Positions 16,046 through 24,491 of a stretch of DNA of 64,000 nucleotides are shown here, one piece after another; the stretch's first letter is position 1; each line of letters opens with the position of its first letter. The notes beneath the pieces were generated by a model. That model was not told where the DNA came from and searched no databases. It worked only from the letters and a program-made list of their open reading frames with translations. The DNA comes from Phycisphaerales bacterium Planc_01 (GTDB lineage: Bacteria > Planctomycetota > Phycisphaerae > Sedimentisphaerales > Anaerobacaceae): positions 25,018 through 89,017 of the forward strand of contig LVBB01000016.1 of the NCBI GenBank assembly GCA_001603075.1, written 5' to 3'. The translations under genes and the position numbers were made by a program.

Positions 16046-17311
16046 ATGCTCTATTATCGTCGCGGCAGCGAAAATGACTGTCTCACCGCCGAGGACCTGA
16101 AAGACGGACTCTTCCAAGCGCTCGACAGGCTGGGCAAGAGACGCAAGGTCCTCGCCTTACCGCCGGACATCACGCGGTTCTACTCGCGGGCCGGCGAATT
16201 GACTCGCTACGCATGGCAGTATTACGGCCAAACGCTGACGGACATTCTGCCGGCGGTGGGGACGCATTTCGCGATGACCGAGCCGGAGATCCGGCGCATG
16301 TTCGGCGACGTCCCGGTCGGGCTTTTCCGCGAACACGACTGGCGCGGGGGGCTCGCGACACTGGGCGAGGTGCCGGGCGAGTTCGTCAAAGAGGTCAGCG
16401 AGGGCAGACTCGATTTCTCATGGCCGGCCCAAGTGGACAAGCTGCTCGTCGAAGGCGGGTTCGATCTGATCCTGTCGATCGGGCAGGTCGTGCCGCACGA
16501 AGTGGTGGGCATGGCCAACTACAACAAGAACGTCTTCGTCGGCACCGGCGGGGTCGAGGGGATCAACAAGAGCCACTACCTCGGCGCCGTCTACGGGATG
16601 GAACGGATGATGGGCCGGGCCGACACGCCCGTCCGCCGGGTGCTGAACTATGCCTCCGATCACTTCGGACGCGACCTGCCGGTCGTGTACGTGCACACGG
16701 TGGTCGGCCCGAGCGAAAACGGCCTCGTCACACGGGGCCTGTTCGTCGGCGACGATATCGAGTGCTTCCACCTTGCGGCCGATCTGTCGTTGAAGGTCAA
16801 CTTCGAAATGCTCGACGAGCCGCTTAAGAAGGTGGTCGTCTATCTCGAACCGGAAGAGTTCAAGAGCACATGGCTGGGCAACAAGAGCATCTATCGCTCG
16901 CGGATGGCGATGGCCGACGGGGGCGAGTTGATCGTCCTGGCGCCGGGCCTGCGCGAGTTCGGCGAGGACAAAGAGATCGATCGGCTGATCCGCAAGTACG
17001 GCTACGTCGGCACCGACAAGGTGCTCCGACTGGTCGATGAGAACGAGGACCTGCGCGCCAACCTCAGCGCCGCGGCTCACCTGATCCACGGCTCGACCGA
17101 GGGCCGTTTCCGCGTCACCTACTGCCCGGGCCACCTGACGAAACAGCAGATCGAGGGCGTCAACTTCCAATACGCCGACCTCGCAGAGATGATGACCCGG
17201 TACGACCCGAAGAAGCTCAAAGACGGCTTCAACACCGTTGCCGGTGAAGAGATCTTCCACATCTCAAACCCCGGCCTCGGCCTCTGGTCCACCCGCGCCC
17301 GCTTTCGGTGA
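16046..17311 (+). CDS. LarA-like nickel-pincer racemase/epimerase
   Basis: 421 residues, the length of lactate racemase LarA (DUF2088 plus C-terminal domain). The start at 16046 (MLYYRRG) is chosen over 16025 because it follows AGGAAACGCC. His151, Lys161 and His177 keep exactly the 10- and 16-residue spacing of His174, Lys184 and His200 of Lactobacillus LarA, where the lysine carries the pyridinium pincer cofactor and a histidine binds nickel. Context strings are VVPHEVVGMANYNKN and GINKSHYLGAVYGM. LarA homologues interconvert stereoisomers of lactate, malate or sugar acids (mannonate-type epimerases are known), so the substrate is open. Biosynthesis genes larB/C/E are not in the window. Partner gene: the HAD hydrolase upstream. 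Confidence 0.85.
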   Translation: MLYYRRGSENDCLTAEDLKDGLFQALDRLGKRRKVLALPPDITRFYSRAGELTRYAWQYYGQTLTDILPAVGTHFAMTEPEIRRMFGDVPVGLFREHDWRGGLATLGEVPGEFVKEVSEGRLDFSWPAQVDKLLVEGGFDLILSIGQVVPHEVVGMANYNKNVFVGTGGVEGINKSHYLGAVYGMERMMGRADTPVRRVLNYASDHFGRDLPVVYVHTVVGPSENGLVTRGLFVGDDIECFHLAADLSLKVNFEMLDEPLKKVVVYLEPEEFKSTWLGNKSIYRSRMAMADGGELIVLAPGLREFGEDKEIDRLIRKYGYVGTDKVLRLVDENEDLRANLSAAAHLIHGSTEGRFRVTYCPGHLTKQQIEGVNFQYADLAEMMTRYDPKKLKDGFNTVAGEEIFHISNPGLGLWSTRARFR

Positions 17312-17357
17312 AGCCGCCGATGGGACTCCGTGTCGGCAACCCGGCAGGCCCTTGATG

Positions 17358-18167
17358 TCACTCGATGAGGTAGGGTTGCTCGGGCAACTCGCGGATCCAG
17401 ATGTTGCGGAAGCTGATCGGGTTGCCGTGGTCCTGCAGGCCGATCGGGCCGTCGCCGTGCGGGGTGTATCGGGCCTTGGTCTTGTGCGAGGTGGTCCCTT
17501 CGATCTCGATGTTGTTCTGCACGCAGACGCCGTTGTGGAAGACGGTGATGCGGGCCTTGCGCACCACGTTGCCGTTGTCGTCGAAGACCGGACGCATGAA
17601 AGCGATGTCGTAGCTCTGCCACTGGCCGGGCGCGCGAGCGGCGTTGACCATTGGCGGGTGCGACCCGTAGATCGCCGCCGCCTGGCCGTCGGCGTAGGTC
17701 TTGTTCGTCTCGTAGTCGTCGTCGGTGTACGAATCGAGAATCTGCACCTCGTAGCGGCCCATGAGGAACACCCCGCTGTTGCTGCGGTTCTGCCCGGTCA
17801 CCTGCGGCGGCACGCCCTCCGGCGTCCTCCATTCCACATGCAACTGGCAACTACCGAACGATCTCTTCGTCTGGATGCTGCCTGCCTTCCGGGCGACCGT
17901 CATGGTGTCGTCGACGATCTCCCACGTCGCCGGGCTGCCGTCGCCCTTCTGCCACTGCGACAGATCGGTGCCGTCAAACAGGACGATGGCGTCCGACGGC
18001 GGCTGTCCGATCTCGACATCAGGTTTCACCACGGGAGGCCTCGGGCGGTTCATGTCGTGAACGCTGTATTTGCGGACCTGAGCGGCGGCATAGGCCCCCG
18101 CTGCGACAGACAGCATCGCGGCGAAGAGGCAGCCGATCGATTTTGCCATGCCAGGTTTTCGCTTCAT
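17358..18167 (-). CDS. Exported DUF1080 (3-keto-disaccharide hydrolase-like) protein
   Basis: 269 residues. The ATG at 18167 follows AAAGGAG and yields a signal peptide (AKSIGCLFAAMLSVAAGAYA). The mature part is a DUF1080 jelly-roll: IVLFDGTDLSQWQKG, SFGSCQLHVEWRTPEG, NSGVFLMGRYEVQILDSY, ADGQAAAIYGSHPP, PGQWQSYDIAF, and the ending PIGLQDHGNPISFRNIWIREL. Family members include enzymes acting on 3-keto sugars or 3-keto-glucal intermediates; the fold alone does not fix the reaction. It is a second, free-standing DUF1080 besides the fusion at 6378-7835. Its start lies 28 bases after the stop of the unknown gene at 18196, but whether it is transcribed from the hydrogenase operon is unclear. Confidence 0.85.
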   Translation of the reverse strand: MKRKPGMAKSIGCLFAAMLSVAAGAYAAAQVRKYSVHDMNRPRPPVVKPDVEIGQPPSDAIVLFDGTDLSQWQKGDGSPATWEIVDDTMTVARKAGSIQTKRSFGSCQLHVEWRTPEGVPPQVTGQNRSNSGVFLMGRYEVQILDSYTDDDYETNKTYADGQAAAIYGSHPPMVNAARAPGQWQSYDIAFMRPVFDDNGNVVRKARITVFHNGVCVQNNIEIEGTTSHKTKARYTPHGDGPIGLQDHGNPISFRNIWIRELPEQPYLIE

Positions 18168-18195
18168 GGTGTTCTCCTTTGGTTCACATGGAACG

Positions 18196-18738
18196 TCAGT
18201 TGGTCGTGTCCCGCGCGCACACGACCTGCTCGATGGCACAGGCCACGATGTAGTCGGGCAGTTTCTGAAGGCTGGGCCCGGCGCTGTAGCCGGCGATGAT
18301 GCTCCCATCGGGAAAGGCCCCCGCCCGGCCGATGAGTCGGTCAGCAAGCTCACAGAGCACCTCGTCCGCCATCTCGTTGCGAACGTCGGCGACGAGGGCG
18401 CGGGCCGTCGCGACGAGGTCTTTGAATTCGCGACGGCTGTCATACCAGTTGATCTGGAATTCCAGGTCGGCCGCCAGCCGGCTCGTCGAGCGGTCGAACG
18501 TGTACTGGATGCCGATCGGATTGTACATCTCGATCCGCTCGTCGATGAACGCCAGACACGCCTCACGGTAGGCCTGCACTTTGTGCGAATCCATCGGTCC
18601 AAACCCCTGCCGGTCGATCTCCGCCGACAGCAGGGCGTCAATCCTCTCGCACAGGCGGTCCCGGTCGGCCGCCACTCGCTCGTGCAATCGCTCGTAGTAC
18701 GCCTTCAACACGAGGCTTGCCGAATGCCTTTGGCTCAT
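18196..18738 (-). CDS. Conserved-looking helical protein of unknown function
   Basis: 180 residues; start at 18738 chosen for the AAGGA site and because the sequence MSQRHSASLVLKAYYERL begins a helix. The chain is mostly helical with many charged residues and no membrane segment or signal. The central part (DERIEMYNPIGIQYTFDRSTSRLAADLEFQINWYDS) is rich in aromatic and acidic residues, the end reads IVACAIEQVVCARDTTN. I do not recognise a family. It lies directly downstream of the response regulator gene (58-base gap) on the same strand, at the tail of the hydrogenase run. Confidence 0.65.
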   Translation of the reverse strand: MSQRHSASLVLKAYYERLHERVAADRDRLCERIDALLSAEIDRQGFGPMDSHKVQAYREACLAFIDERIEMYNPIGIQYTFDRSTSRLAADLEFQINWYDSRREFKDLVATARALVADVRNEMADEVLCELADRLIGRAGAFPDGSIIAGYSAGPSLQKLPDYIVACAIEQVVCARDTTN

Positions 18739-18796
18739 GGCCAAGTCCTTGCCGGCAACCGGCACCCAGGAACTACCTTCCGTGAAGTCATGCGTT

Positions 18797-19192
18797 TCAG
18801 CGCTTGGCGAGGAGGGTCTGGACCTTCTCCAGAAGCACGTTCGGCTTGACCGGCTTGTCGAGAAACTCCTCGACCGGCAGCCAGGCCTGATCGCCGGCGT
18901 TGGCTTTGAAATCCAGCCCCGTCTTGTCCTTCACCGCCGTCAGCATGAGGATCGGGATGTCCTTGTATTCGCCGGCGCCCTTGAGTTCGCGTGCAAACTC
19001 AAAGCCTTCCTGGCGGGTCCGCATCATCACATCGAGGATGATCAGATCCGGCCGGCTTTCTTGGATCCGGTCCATGCCTTCGCTGCCGTCGGCGGCACTG
19101 CGAACCTCGTAGCCCTTGTTCTCCAGGACCACGGTCATCGCTTCGGTGATATCCGGATCGTCATCGATAATCAGAATCTTGCCCTGTCCCAT
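18797..19192 (-). CDS. Stand-alone response regulator (CheY-like receiver domain)
   Basis: 131 residues, receiver domain only, no output domain. The ATG at 19192 is chosen over 19210 because AAGGAG lies 5 bases before it. The acidic pocket is in LIIDDDPDI, the phospho-acceptor in LIILDVMM (Asp near residue 52), the switch Thr in ILMLTAVKD and the conserved Lys in EFLDKPVKP. With no output domain it should signal through protein contact. It starts 24 bases after the hydrogenase maturation protease on the same strand, so it is cotranscribed with the hydrogenase; no histidine kinase lies in the window. Its operon position suggests a role in hydrogenase control, but that is inference. Confidence 0.85.
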   Translation of the reverse strand: MGQGKILIIDDDPDITEAMTVVLENKGYEVRSAADGSEGMDRIQESRPDLIILDVMMRTRQEGFEFARELKGAGEYKDIPILMLTAVKDKTGLDFKANAGDQAWLPVEEFLDKPVKPNVLLEKVQTLLAKR

Positions 19193-19216
19193 TTCGTCTC
19201 CTTCGTCCATTGCAGG

Positions 19217-19687
19217 TCAGCCTGCACTTCTCTCCAGTTCAGATCGGATCTCGGCAAGATAATACTCGACCCTGTCGAGCAGAACACCGCTCAAACCCTG
19301 CCGGACCTCGACAACCTGTGGCTGAATGCCGAAAATGACAACCTGTCCCGGCGCCTGGCCCAGCTGCTCGGCCAGCATCAGGACTCGCAAGAGGTCCGCG
19401 TCGTGAAGCGACTGATGGGCGAGGATCTTCGTGCTGTGAACCTCTTCCGGCGTAAAACGCCGGAGCGTTCCCGGTGCCTCGTCCATACATGCACTATCGA
19501 TCAGGATCGCCTTACGGCGGCCTTCGATCATATGCAGCACCGACATGCCTCCGACGCCCGCGTCGATGAAATCGACCGCCGGATAGCGATCAGCATCCTG
19601 CTCCAGCCGCTCGACCAGATCCACCCCGATCCCATCGTCCGCCATCAGCGGATTGCCGAGACCGAGCACCACTGTTGGCTTTCGCAT
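19217..19687 (-). CDS. Hydrogenase maturation protease
   Basis: 156 residues, HyaD/HybD/HycI-type endopeptidase. Hallmarks are VLGLGNPLMADDGIGV (the first metal-binding acid), FIDAGVGGMSVLHMIEG, ILIDSACMDEAPGT and a His in AHQSLHDADLL, the nickel-sensing ligands. It clips the C-terminal tail of the large subunit after nickel insertion. It lies 9 bases downstream of hydA, whose tail of eight residues after DPCISCSTH is the expected substrate. The gene stops 24 bases before the response regulator start. Confidence 0.88.
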   Translation of the reverse strand: MRKPTVVLGLGNPLMADDGIGVDLVERLEQDADRYPAVDFIDAGVGGMSVLHMIEGRRKAILIDSACMDEAPGTLRRFTPEEVHSTKILAHQSLHDADLLRVLMLAEQLGQAPGQVVIFGIQPQVVEVRQGLSGVLLDRVEYYLAEIRSELERSAG

Positions 19688-19696
19688 CGCCTCGGG

Positions 19697-21004
19697 CTAC
19701 CTGACGAACTGCACGTTCAGCATGTGCGTCGAGCACGAGATGCACGGATCATACGAACGCACCAGCATCTCGAGTTTCAGACGGACCGCGTCCTCGCCCT
19801 CGTCCAGGATCTCCGGCACGAACTTCTCGAAATCCTGCTGGATGGCGGCGTGGTTCTGGTTCGTCGGAATGCAGATGTCGGCGCCGACGCAGTTGCCCTT
19901 GCGGTCGAACTCATACTGGTGGAACAGAATACCGCGCGGGGCCTCGACGCATCCGCTGGCCTTGCCGGCCTTCGGCGAGGTCTTCACGTTCTCCGGCTTG
20001 ATGCCCGCCGTCAACAGCTCGTCGATCATTCCGATGCTGGTCTCCACCACGTGCACGGCCTCGACGATCTGAGCGACGCTGTTCATGAATGGGTTGCAGC
20101 AGCCTTGCGTAAGCCCGAACATCTTGGCGACATCCTTGGCCATCGGCGACAGCAGAGGAGCGTTGTTGTTGAACCGCGCCAGCGCACCGACCGTGTAGGA
20201 CTCGCGATGCCACTTGGTCCACTTGGCTGTCGATTGATCGTTCATGTACTCGTTGGCCACACTCTGCCAATCGTGGATCGAAACGGCGCCGTCGTAGTCG
20301 GTGCTCGTGATATCGCCGTGGTAGAACGTGTACGTGGGCGGATCGTCCTGCTTGAGCGAGACGTATTCGGTCTCGCGCGTAAAGTTGGGGATGTTGCCCG
20401 CCGCAGAGAGCACCACTTCCGCGACCGCCTTCAAGTCGGCCACGCAGTTCTTGAGCCGCCCCAGCAGTTCGCGCAGTTCCTTCTCCGTCGGGAACTTCGT
20501 CAGGCCGCCCGGTTTGAGCGTCACCGGATGCGTGGTGCGACCGGCGATCAGGTCGGACCATTCGTTCGCCAGACGGTGCAGGCGAATCACCGCCATGACC
20601 GCGTCCGGGGCCTTGGCGGCCAGCGGCACCACCGACGGCAGCCCGAACAGATCGGGGGCAACCAGATAGCCGACGTGCAGAACGTGGCTCTGCAACTGCT
20701 CGGAGTAGTGCATCAGGATGCGAACCTTGTCGGCCTGCTCGGAGACCTTGATGCCCAACGCATTCTCGACGGCCTTGGTGGAGGCCAGCGAGTGGGTGAT
20801 CGAGCAGATCCCGCAGATCCGGCTGACAATCGTCTGGATATCTTCGTAACTGCGGCCTCGCACCATCGCCTCGAAGAAACGCGGCGCCTCGGGGACTTGC
20901 CATTCGACCTTCTCGACCTTGCCGTTGGTAGCATTGACCACGATGTTGCCGTGCCCTTCGACGCGGGTCACGTGGTGCACGTTTACGTTCACTGTCTTAG
21001 CCAT
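19697..21004 (-). CDS. hydA: [NiFe] hydrogenase group 3b large subunit
   Basis: 435 residues. The start at 21004 (MAKTVNVNVHHVTRVEGHGN) is inside the upstream small-subunit gene, overlapping it by 8 bases. Nickel ligands are complete: RICGICSITH at Cys64/Cys67 and DPCISCSTH at Cys421/Cys424, followed by a cleavable tail MLNVQFVR. The size and partner set fit the cytoplasmic group 3b (sulfhydrogenase, NADP-linked) enzymes of Pyrococcus hydBGDA. The catalytic subunit oxidises or evolves H2 while the beta, gamma and delta subunits carry electrons to NAD(P). Direction is inferred from Rex linkage to be H2 evolution during fermentation, but either is possible. Confidence 0.92.
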   Translation of the reverse strand: MAKTVNVNVHHVTRVEGHGNIVVNATNGKVEKVEWQVPEAPRFFEAMVRGRSYEDIQTIVSRICGICSITHSLASTKAVENALGIKVSEQADKVRILMHYSEQLQSHVLHVGYLVAPDLFGLPSVVPLAAKAPDAVMAVIRLHRLANEWSDLIAGRTTHPVTLKPGGLTKFPTEKELRELLGRLKNCVADLKAVAEVVLSAAGNIPNFTRETEYVSLKQDDPPTYTFYHGDITSTDYDGAVSIHDWQSVANEYMNDQSTAKWTKWHRESYTVGALARFNNNAPLLSPMAKDVAKMFGLTQGCCNPFMNSVAQIVEAVHVVETSIGMIDELLTAGIKPENVKTSPKAGKASGCVEAPRGILFHQYEFDRKGNCVGADICIPTNQNHAAIQQDFEKFVPEILDEGEDAVRLKLEMLVRSYDPCISCSTHMLNVQFVR

Positions 21005-21752
21005 ATATCGTCGGCTCCTGTCTGCTTCCAAAAAGAACCATCTTGGTCTTGAGGTGATCCACGGTCAGGCCGAACTTGTCGATGACGTCCTTGGCGGCGT
21101 CGACGTTCGGGTTGCTGGTGTAGCCCCGGCAGCCGAAGCAGCGGAACCCGTTCGACGGGCACCGCGCGCCACAGCCGGCACGAATGATCGGTCCGAGGCA
21201 GACCTGGCCATACTGCCACAGGCACGGGTTGCCCTTGGCCTTACACTCGACGCAGACGGGATAGTCCGGGATCTCCGGCGTCTTGCCCAGCAGCAGGCAT
21301 CGCACGATGTACGTGAATTCCTTGCGGTCGATCGGGCAGCCGTGCACGTGGAAATCCACATCGACAACCTCGCCGACGGATTTCGTCGGCTGGGTCGCCA
21401 GGTGCGGCTTCTTCGAGTCCGTGCCGTATACGCACTTCTTGACCTCATCCAGGTCGTCGAAGTTGTTCTTGAGCTTGTTGACCCCGCCGATGGTGGCGCA
21501 GGCGCCTAGGGCAATCAGGATCTTTGCTCGGCTGCGGATCAGCTTGAGCCGCTCCTCATCTTCCAGGCGGGTAATCGATCCCTCGATGATGGCGATGTCG
21601 TATTCATCGCTCTTCTCACTCATCGCCTCTCGCCATTCCACCACGTCGGCCACGCCGATCAGGTCCAGCAGTTCCTCCTCGAGATTGACGAACTGCAACT
21701 GGCAGCCTTCGCAACAGGCGAAATCGAATATCGCGATCTTGGGTTTGCTCAT
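20997..21752 (-). CDS. hydD: [NiFe] hydrogenase group 3b small subunit
   Basis: 251 residues. The start MSKPKIAIFDFACCEGCQLQF contains the proximal cluster Cys14/Cys17; further cluster ligands are in IALGACATIGG, HGCPIDRKEF, and the medial/distal cluster cysteines follow (VCVECKAKGNPCLW, PIIRAGCGARCPSNGFRCFGCRGY). No Tat signal, as expected for a cytoplasmic enzyme. It starts 2 bases after the gamma-subunit gene and overlaps the large subunit start by 8 bases, so all four are translationally coupled. Confidence 0.92.
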   Translation of the reverse strand: MSKPKIAIFDFACCEGCQLQFVNLEEELLDLIGVADVVEWREAMSEKSDEYDIAIIEGSITRLEDEERLKLIRSRAKILIALGACATIGGVNKLKNNFDDLDEVKKCVYGTDSKKPHLATQPTKSVGEVVDVDFHVHGCPIDRKEFTYIVRCLLLGKTPEIPDYPVCVECKAKGNPCLWQYGQVCLGPIIRAGCGARCPSNGFRCFGCRGYTSNPNVDAAKDVIDKFGLTVDHLKTKMVLFGSRQEPTIYG

Positions 21753-21754
21753 AG

Positions 21755-22594
21755 TCAGATGGCCTCCGGCAGCGTTGCCAAATCGGAATATCGGAATACG
21801 GGCCCGTCCATGCAGCAGTAGACGTTGTTGATCTGGCAGTGCCCGCACTTGCCAACGCCGCATTTCATCTTTCGTTCCAGGTTCAGGAAGATGTTCTCAT
21901 GGGGCACCTCGTACTCTTCCAGTGACATGAGAACGAACTTGTACATGACAGGCGGGCCGCAGACCAGCACGACGGCGCCCTTCAAATCCGTCTTGATCTT
22001 GGGAATCAGCTTGGTCACGACGCCGACGCTGCCCTTCCAGGCGTTGTGCGGCTCGTCGATGGTCTCCAGCAGGTCCACATCGGCCCGTTCTTCCCAGGCG
22101 GCCACTTCCTTGACGAACAGGCGTTGTTCGTAGCACTTGGTCCCCTGGAGGATCGTCACCTCGCCGTAGTCGTCACGGTTGTCGAGCACGTAGTTGATAA
22201 AGGACCGCTGGGGAACCAGGCCGAGGCCGCCGCAGATAAAGACCAGGTTCTTGCCCTTGGCCTCTTCGATCGGATACATCCCGTCGCCGAGGGGTCCGCG
22301 AATCCCGATCTTGGCTCCCTCTCTGAGGTTGTGAACGGCGTTGGTCACATTGCCGATCTTGCGGATGACCAGTTCGAAGCCGTTCTTCTGCGTCGGCGAC
22401 GAGGTGATCGTAATCGGCGCCTCGCCGATGCCCGCGACGGAGACCTCCACGAACTGGCCGGGGGTGTAGTCAAACTGGCCGTCATCCATCGAAAGCCGCA
22501 GGTACCTCTCGGTCACGTTCATGGCTTCCGCCTTCACGACCGTCGCCAACTGCGGCAGATAGATATCTTTCTTCTCAGCACAACACTGACACAT
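21755..22594 (-). CDS. hydG: Hydrogenase gamma subunit, FAD/NAD(P)-binding ferredoxin-reductase type
   Basis: 279 residues. FAD-binding part with QFVEVSVAGIGEAPITITSSP, NAD(P)-binding part with LVFICGGLGLVPQRSFINYV and LVCGPPVMYKF, then a C-terminal 2Fe-2S motif CGVGKCGHCQ with a further Cys in NNVYCCMDG. This is the sulfhydrogenase gamma (PyrK-like) arrangement that passes electrons between NAD(P)H and the iron-sulfur chain. An N-terminal MCQCCAEK adds cysteines of unknown role. It lies between hydB and hydD; an AT-rich direct repeat lies just upstream of its start. Confidence 0.9.
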   Translation of the reverse strand: MCQCCAEKKDIYLPQLATVVKAEAMNVTERYLRLSMDDGQFDYTPGQFVEVSVAGIGEAPITITSSPTQKNGFELVIRKIGNVTNAVHNLREGAKIGIRGPLGDGMYPIEEAKGKNLVFICGGLGLVPQRSFINYVLDNRDDYGEVTILQGTKCYEQRLFVKEVAAWEERADVDLLETIDEPHNAWKGSVGVVTKLIPKIKTDLKGAVVLVCGPPVMYKFVLMSLEEYEVPHENIFLNLERKMKCGVGKCGHCQINNVYCCMDGPVFRYSDLATLPEAI

Positions 22595-22610
22595 TCGTCA
22601 AGCCCCTTCA

Positions 22611-22675
22611 ATTGATGATTGATTACTGATGATTGATTACCTGCGTGCCCAATAATCAACAATCCATAATCAATT
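22611..22675. repeat. AT-rich tandem 14-mer with imperfect inverted partner
   Basis: TGATGATTGATTAC occurs twice head-to-tail (22613-22626 and 22627-22640); the following AATAATCAACAATCCATAATCAATT is an imperfect inverted copy. The stretch is a striking AT island in a GC-rich operon, in the 82-base gap between hydB and hydG, and could fold as an mRNA stem. Confidence 0.5.
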
Positions 22676-22676
22676 C

Positions 22677-23711
22677 TCAGCCGATTCCCAGGTCATCGAT
22701 CAGGCGATTGTATACGCTGACCGGATTGGCGATGTCCGGCAGGCACGCCGCAACGCAACGGCCACAGCCCACACAGGCGATCTGGCCGCCGATCTTGGGT
22801 GGAACATACTTGGCCTTTCGATACAGGCGATGACGGAACCGATCCGACCGCGGGTTCCGGAACTCATGCTCGCCGGCCACCTTCGTGAAACCGTCGAGCA
22901 GACACCCGTCCCAAGCCCGCTCCCGCTTGCCCGTCTGGAGGTCCCAGTTCACGTCGTCCTGGACGTTGAAGCAATAGCACGTCGGACAGACCTGATTGCA
23001 CGACCCGCAGGCAAAGCACGTCTTGGCTCGCTCGGCCCAGACGGGGTGATCGTAGGCCTTCTCCAGCAACCTCGGCAGGTATGCCGCGTCGCACTTGAGT
23101 TCGTGGCGATTGAGTCCCTTCTCGTTCTTCGACCAGACCGCGTCGCGGCTCTTCAAGGCCGCCTCGTCGGCGACGGTGCCCTTCATCTCGGCCAACAGCT
23201 TCTCGCCCTTGGGTGTGCCCGACTCGACCACGTAGGCGCCGCCAACGTCGGTCAGCAGGATGTCGTAACCGCCCCGCACAACAGCCGTGCCCATCGAAGA
23301 GGCAAAGACGTTCTCCGACGGCTTGACCACGTCGCAGGCGATGATCGTCGCGTTGTCGCGCCGCTTCATGTAGTGCGTGTCGTAGTTGTCCTGTTGAAAC
23401 AGTTCATCCATCTGATTGATCGCGACCATGTCGTAGGGATGGACGCCCAGCAGAACGAACGGCTGATCCTGATACTGCGAGTGGTACGCCCCGCCGATCT
23501 CGAACGTCATCAGCACCTCTGTCGGAGGCAGGAGGTACTTCTTGGGCGGTTGGAGCGTCACGTCGTAGTCCAGCCGCAGGTCCTTCGCCGACTCCAGCGG
23601 TGCGAAGTCAAAACGATCGCCTTTGGCCTGGACTCCAATAACGCTGGTCTTGCCGATCAGCGCATCCACAAATACGGCAAAATCATCCTTCGAAATCTTC
23701 TTCACACTCAT
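22677..23711 (-). CDS. hydB: Hydrogenase beta subunit, 4Fe-4S dicluster protein
   Basis: 344 residues. The C-terminal half carries two ferredoxin-like cysteine blocks, CFACGSCNQVCPTC and CVGCGRCVAACLPD. The N-terminal half (VIGVQAKGDRFDFAPL, TEVLMTFEIGGAY, FVLLGVHPYDMVAINQMDELF) matches the beta subunit of sulfhydrogenase and anaerobic sulfite reductase A. It links the gamma subunit's flavin to the hydrogenase module. It is the first hydrogenase gene, 101 bases after rex. Confidence 0.9.
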   Translation of the reverse strand: MSVKKISKDDFAVFVDALIGKTSVIGVQAKGDRFDFAPLESAKDLRLDYDVTLQPPKKYLLPPTEVLMTFEIGGAYHSQYQDQPFVLLGVHPYDMVAINQMDELFQQDNYDTHYMKRRDNATIIACDVVKPSENVFASSMGTAVVRGGYDILLTDVGGAYVVESGTPKGEKLLAEMKGTVADEAALKSRDAVWSKNEKGLNRHELKCDAAYLPRLLEKAYDHPVWAERAKTCFACGSCNQVCPTCYCFNVQDDVNWDLQTGKRERAWDGCLLDGFTKVAGEHEFRNPRSDRFRHRLYRKAKYVPPKIGGQIACVGCGRCVAACLPDIANPVSVYNRLIDDLGIG

Positions 23712-23812
23712 CGCACAATCCCGGCTCCACGAGCCTCAAAAAATCCTTCTCAACAGTGTTCGACACAACGCCGTCTTTCATCCGACACGATCGGTGCTCC
23801 GGGCTGCTCCAC

Positions 23813-24436
23813 TCAGCTCACCGGCATGTAATACGGCAGCCGGGCAAGCTCCATGGCGATATCCAGAGTAATCACTTTGACTCGTTTGGGGGCCTCGACC
23901 CTGCATGGGGCGAAATTGAGGATTCCCTTGATCCCGACGCCGACAAGCCGATCCACGGTCTGCTGGGCAACCTGACGGGGGACAGCCACGATCGCCAGGA
24001 AGATCTCCCGCTGCATCAGCGAATCGACACCGGCGAGATCTTCGATCTCGACGCCATTGATCGTGCGGCCGACCTTCTCCGGATCGGCATCGAAGGCCGC
24101 AACGATATCCAACCCATAGGTACGAAACCCCGGATAGGCCAGCAAGGCCGAACCCAGATCACCTACCCCGATCAACGCCGCCCTCCGGATCACGTCCAGA
24201 CGCAGGATCCTCTGTATTTCGCGCGCAAGCCTGCCGATGTTGTAGCCCACCCCGGGGGTCCCGAAATCCCCGAAATAGGAGAAATCCTTGCGAATCTGAT
24301 GCGAATGAACGCCCACGAAGGCGGCCAGAGACTGGCTGGAGATGTGCTCGTTGCCCTTCTCCGCCGAGAACATCAGTCCTCGCAGGTAGATGGGCAACCG
24401 GCGAACGGTCTCGTCAGGGATTCTATGATACCTCAT
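23813..24436 (-). CDS. rex: Redox-sensing transcriptional repressor Rex
   Basis: 207 residues. N-terminal winged helix with GVHSHQIRKDFSYFGDFG and a Rossmann domain with ALIGVGDLGSALLAY and AAFDADPEKVGRTI; the family's swapped C-terminal helix follows. Rex binds DNA when NADH/NAD+ is low and lets go when NADH rises. It is the first gene of the rex-hydBGDA run, and its own leader holds a Rex-like operator, so the operon is probably autoregulated and induced by reducing stress. Confidence 0.95.
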   Translation of the reverse strand: MRYHRIPDETVRRLPIYLRGLMFSAEKGNEHISSQSLAAFVGVHSHQIRKDFSYFGDFGTPGVGYNIGRLAREIQRILRLDVIRRAALIGVGDLGSALLAYPGFRTYGLDIVAAFDADPEKVGRTINGVEIEDLAGVDSLMQREIFLAIVAVPRQVAQQTVDRLVGVGIKGILNFAPCRVEAPKRVKVITLDIAMELARLPYYMPVS

Positions 24437-24460
24437 GCGAGCGCCACGACCAGTTAGTGC

Positions 24461-24478
24461 TTGTGTTCACATTCACAA
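24461..24478 (-). promoter_or_regulatory. Rex operator
   Basis: TTGTGTTCACATTCACAA, 18 bases. The right half TTCACAA is a perfect Rex half-site and the left half TTGTG matches too (consensus TTGTGAA-N4-TTCACAA). It lies 25 bases upstream of the rex start and just downstream of the predicted transcription start, so bound Rex would block initiation. Confidence 0.7.
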
Positions 24479-24491
24479 ACTGAAAAGCAAG

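Noticed and set aside
18737..21052. 771-codon forward open frame opposite the hydrogenase genes
   Set aside because: The reverse strand carries clear receiver, protease and hydrogenase motifs; the forward frame has none and no start signals.
23751..23768. Possible second Rex site upstream of hydB
   Set aside because: TTGTGTCGAACACTGTTG matches only the left half of the consensus; the right half is wrong, so it was not called.
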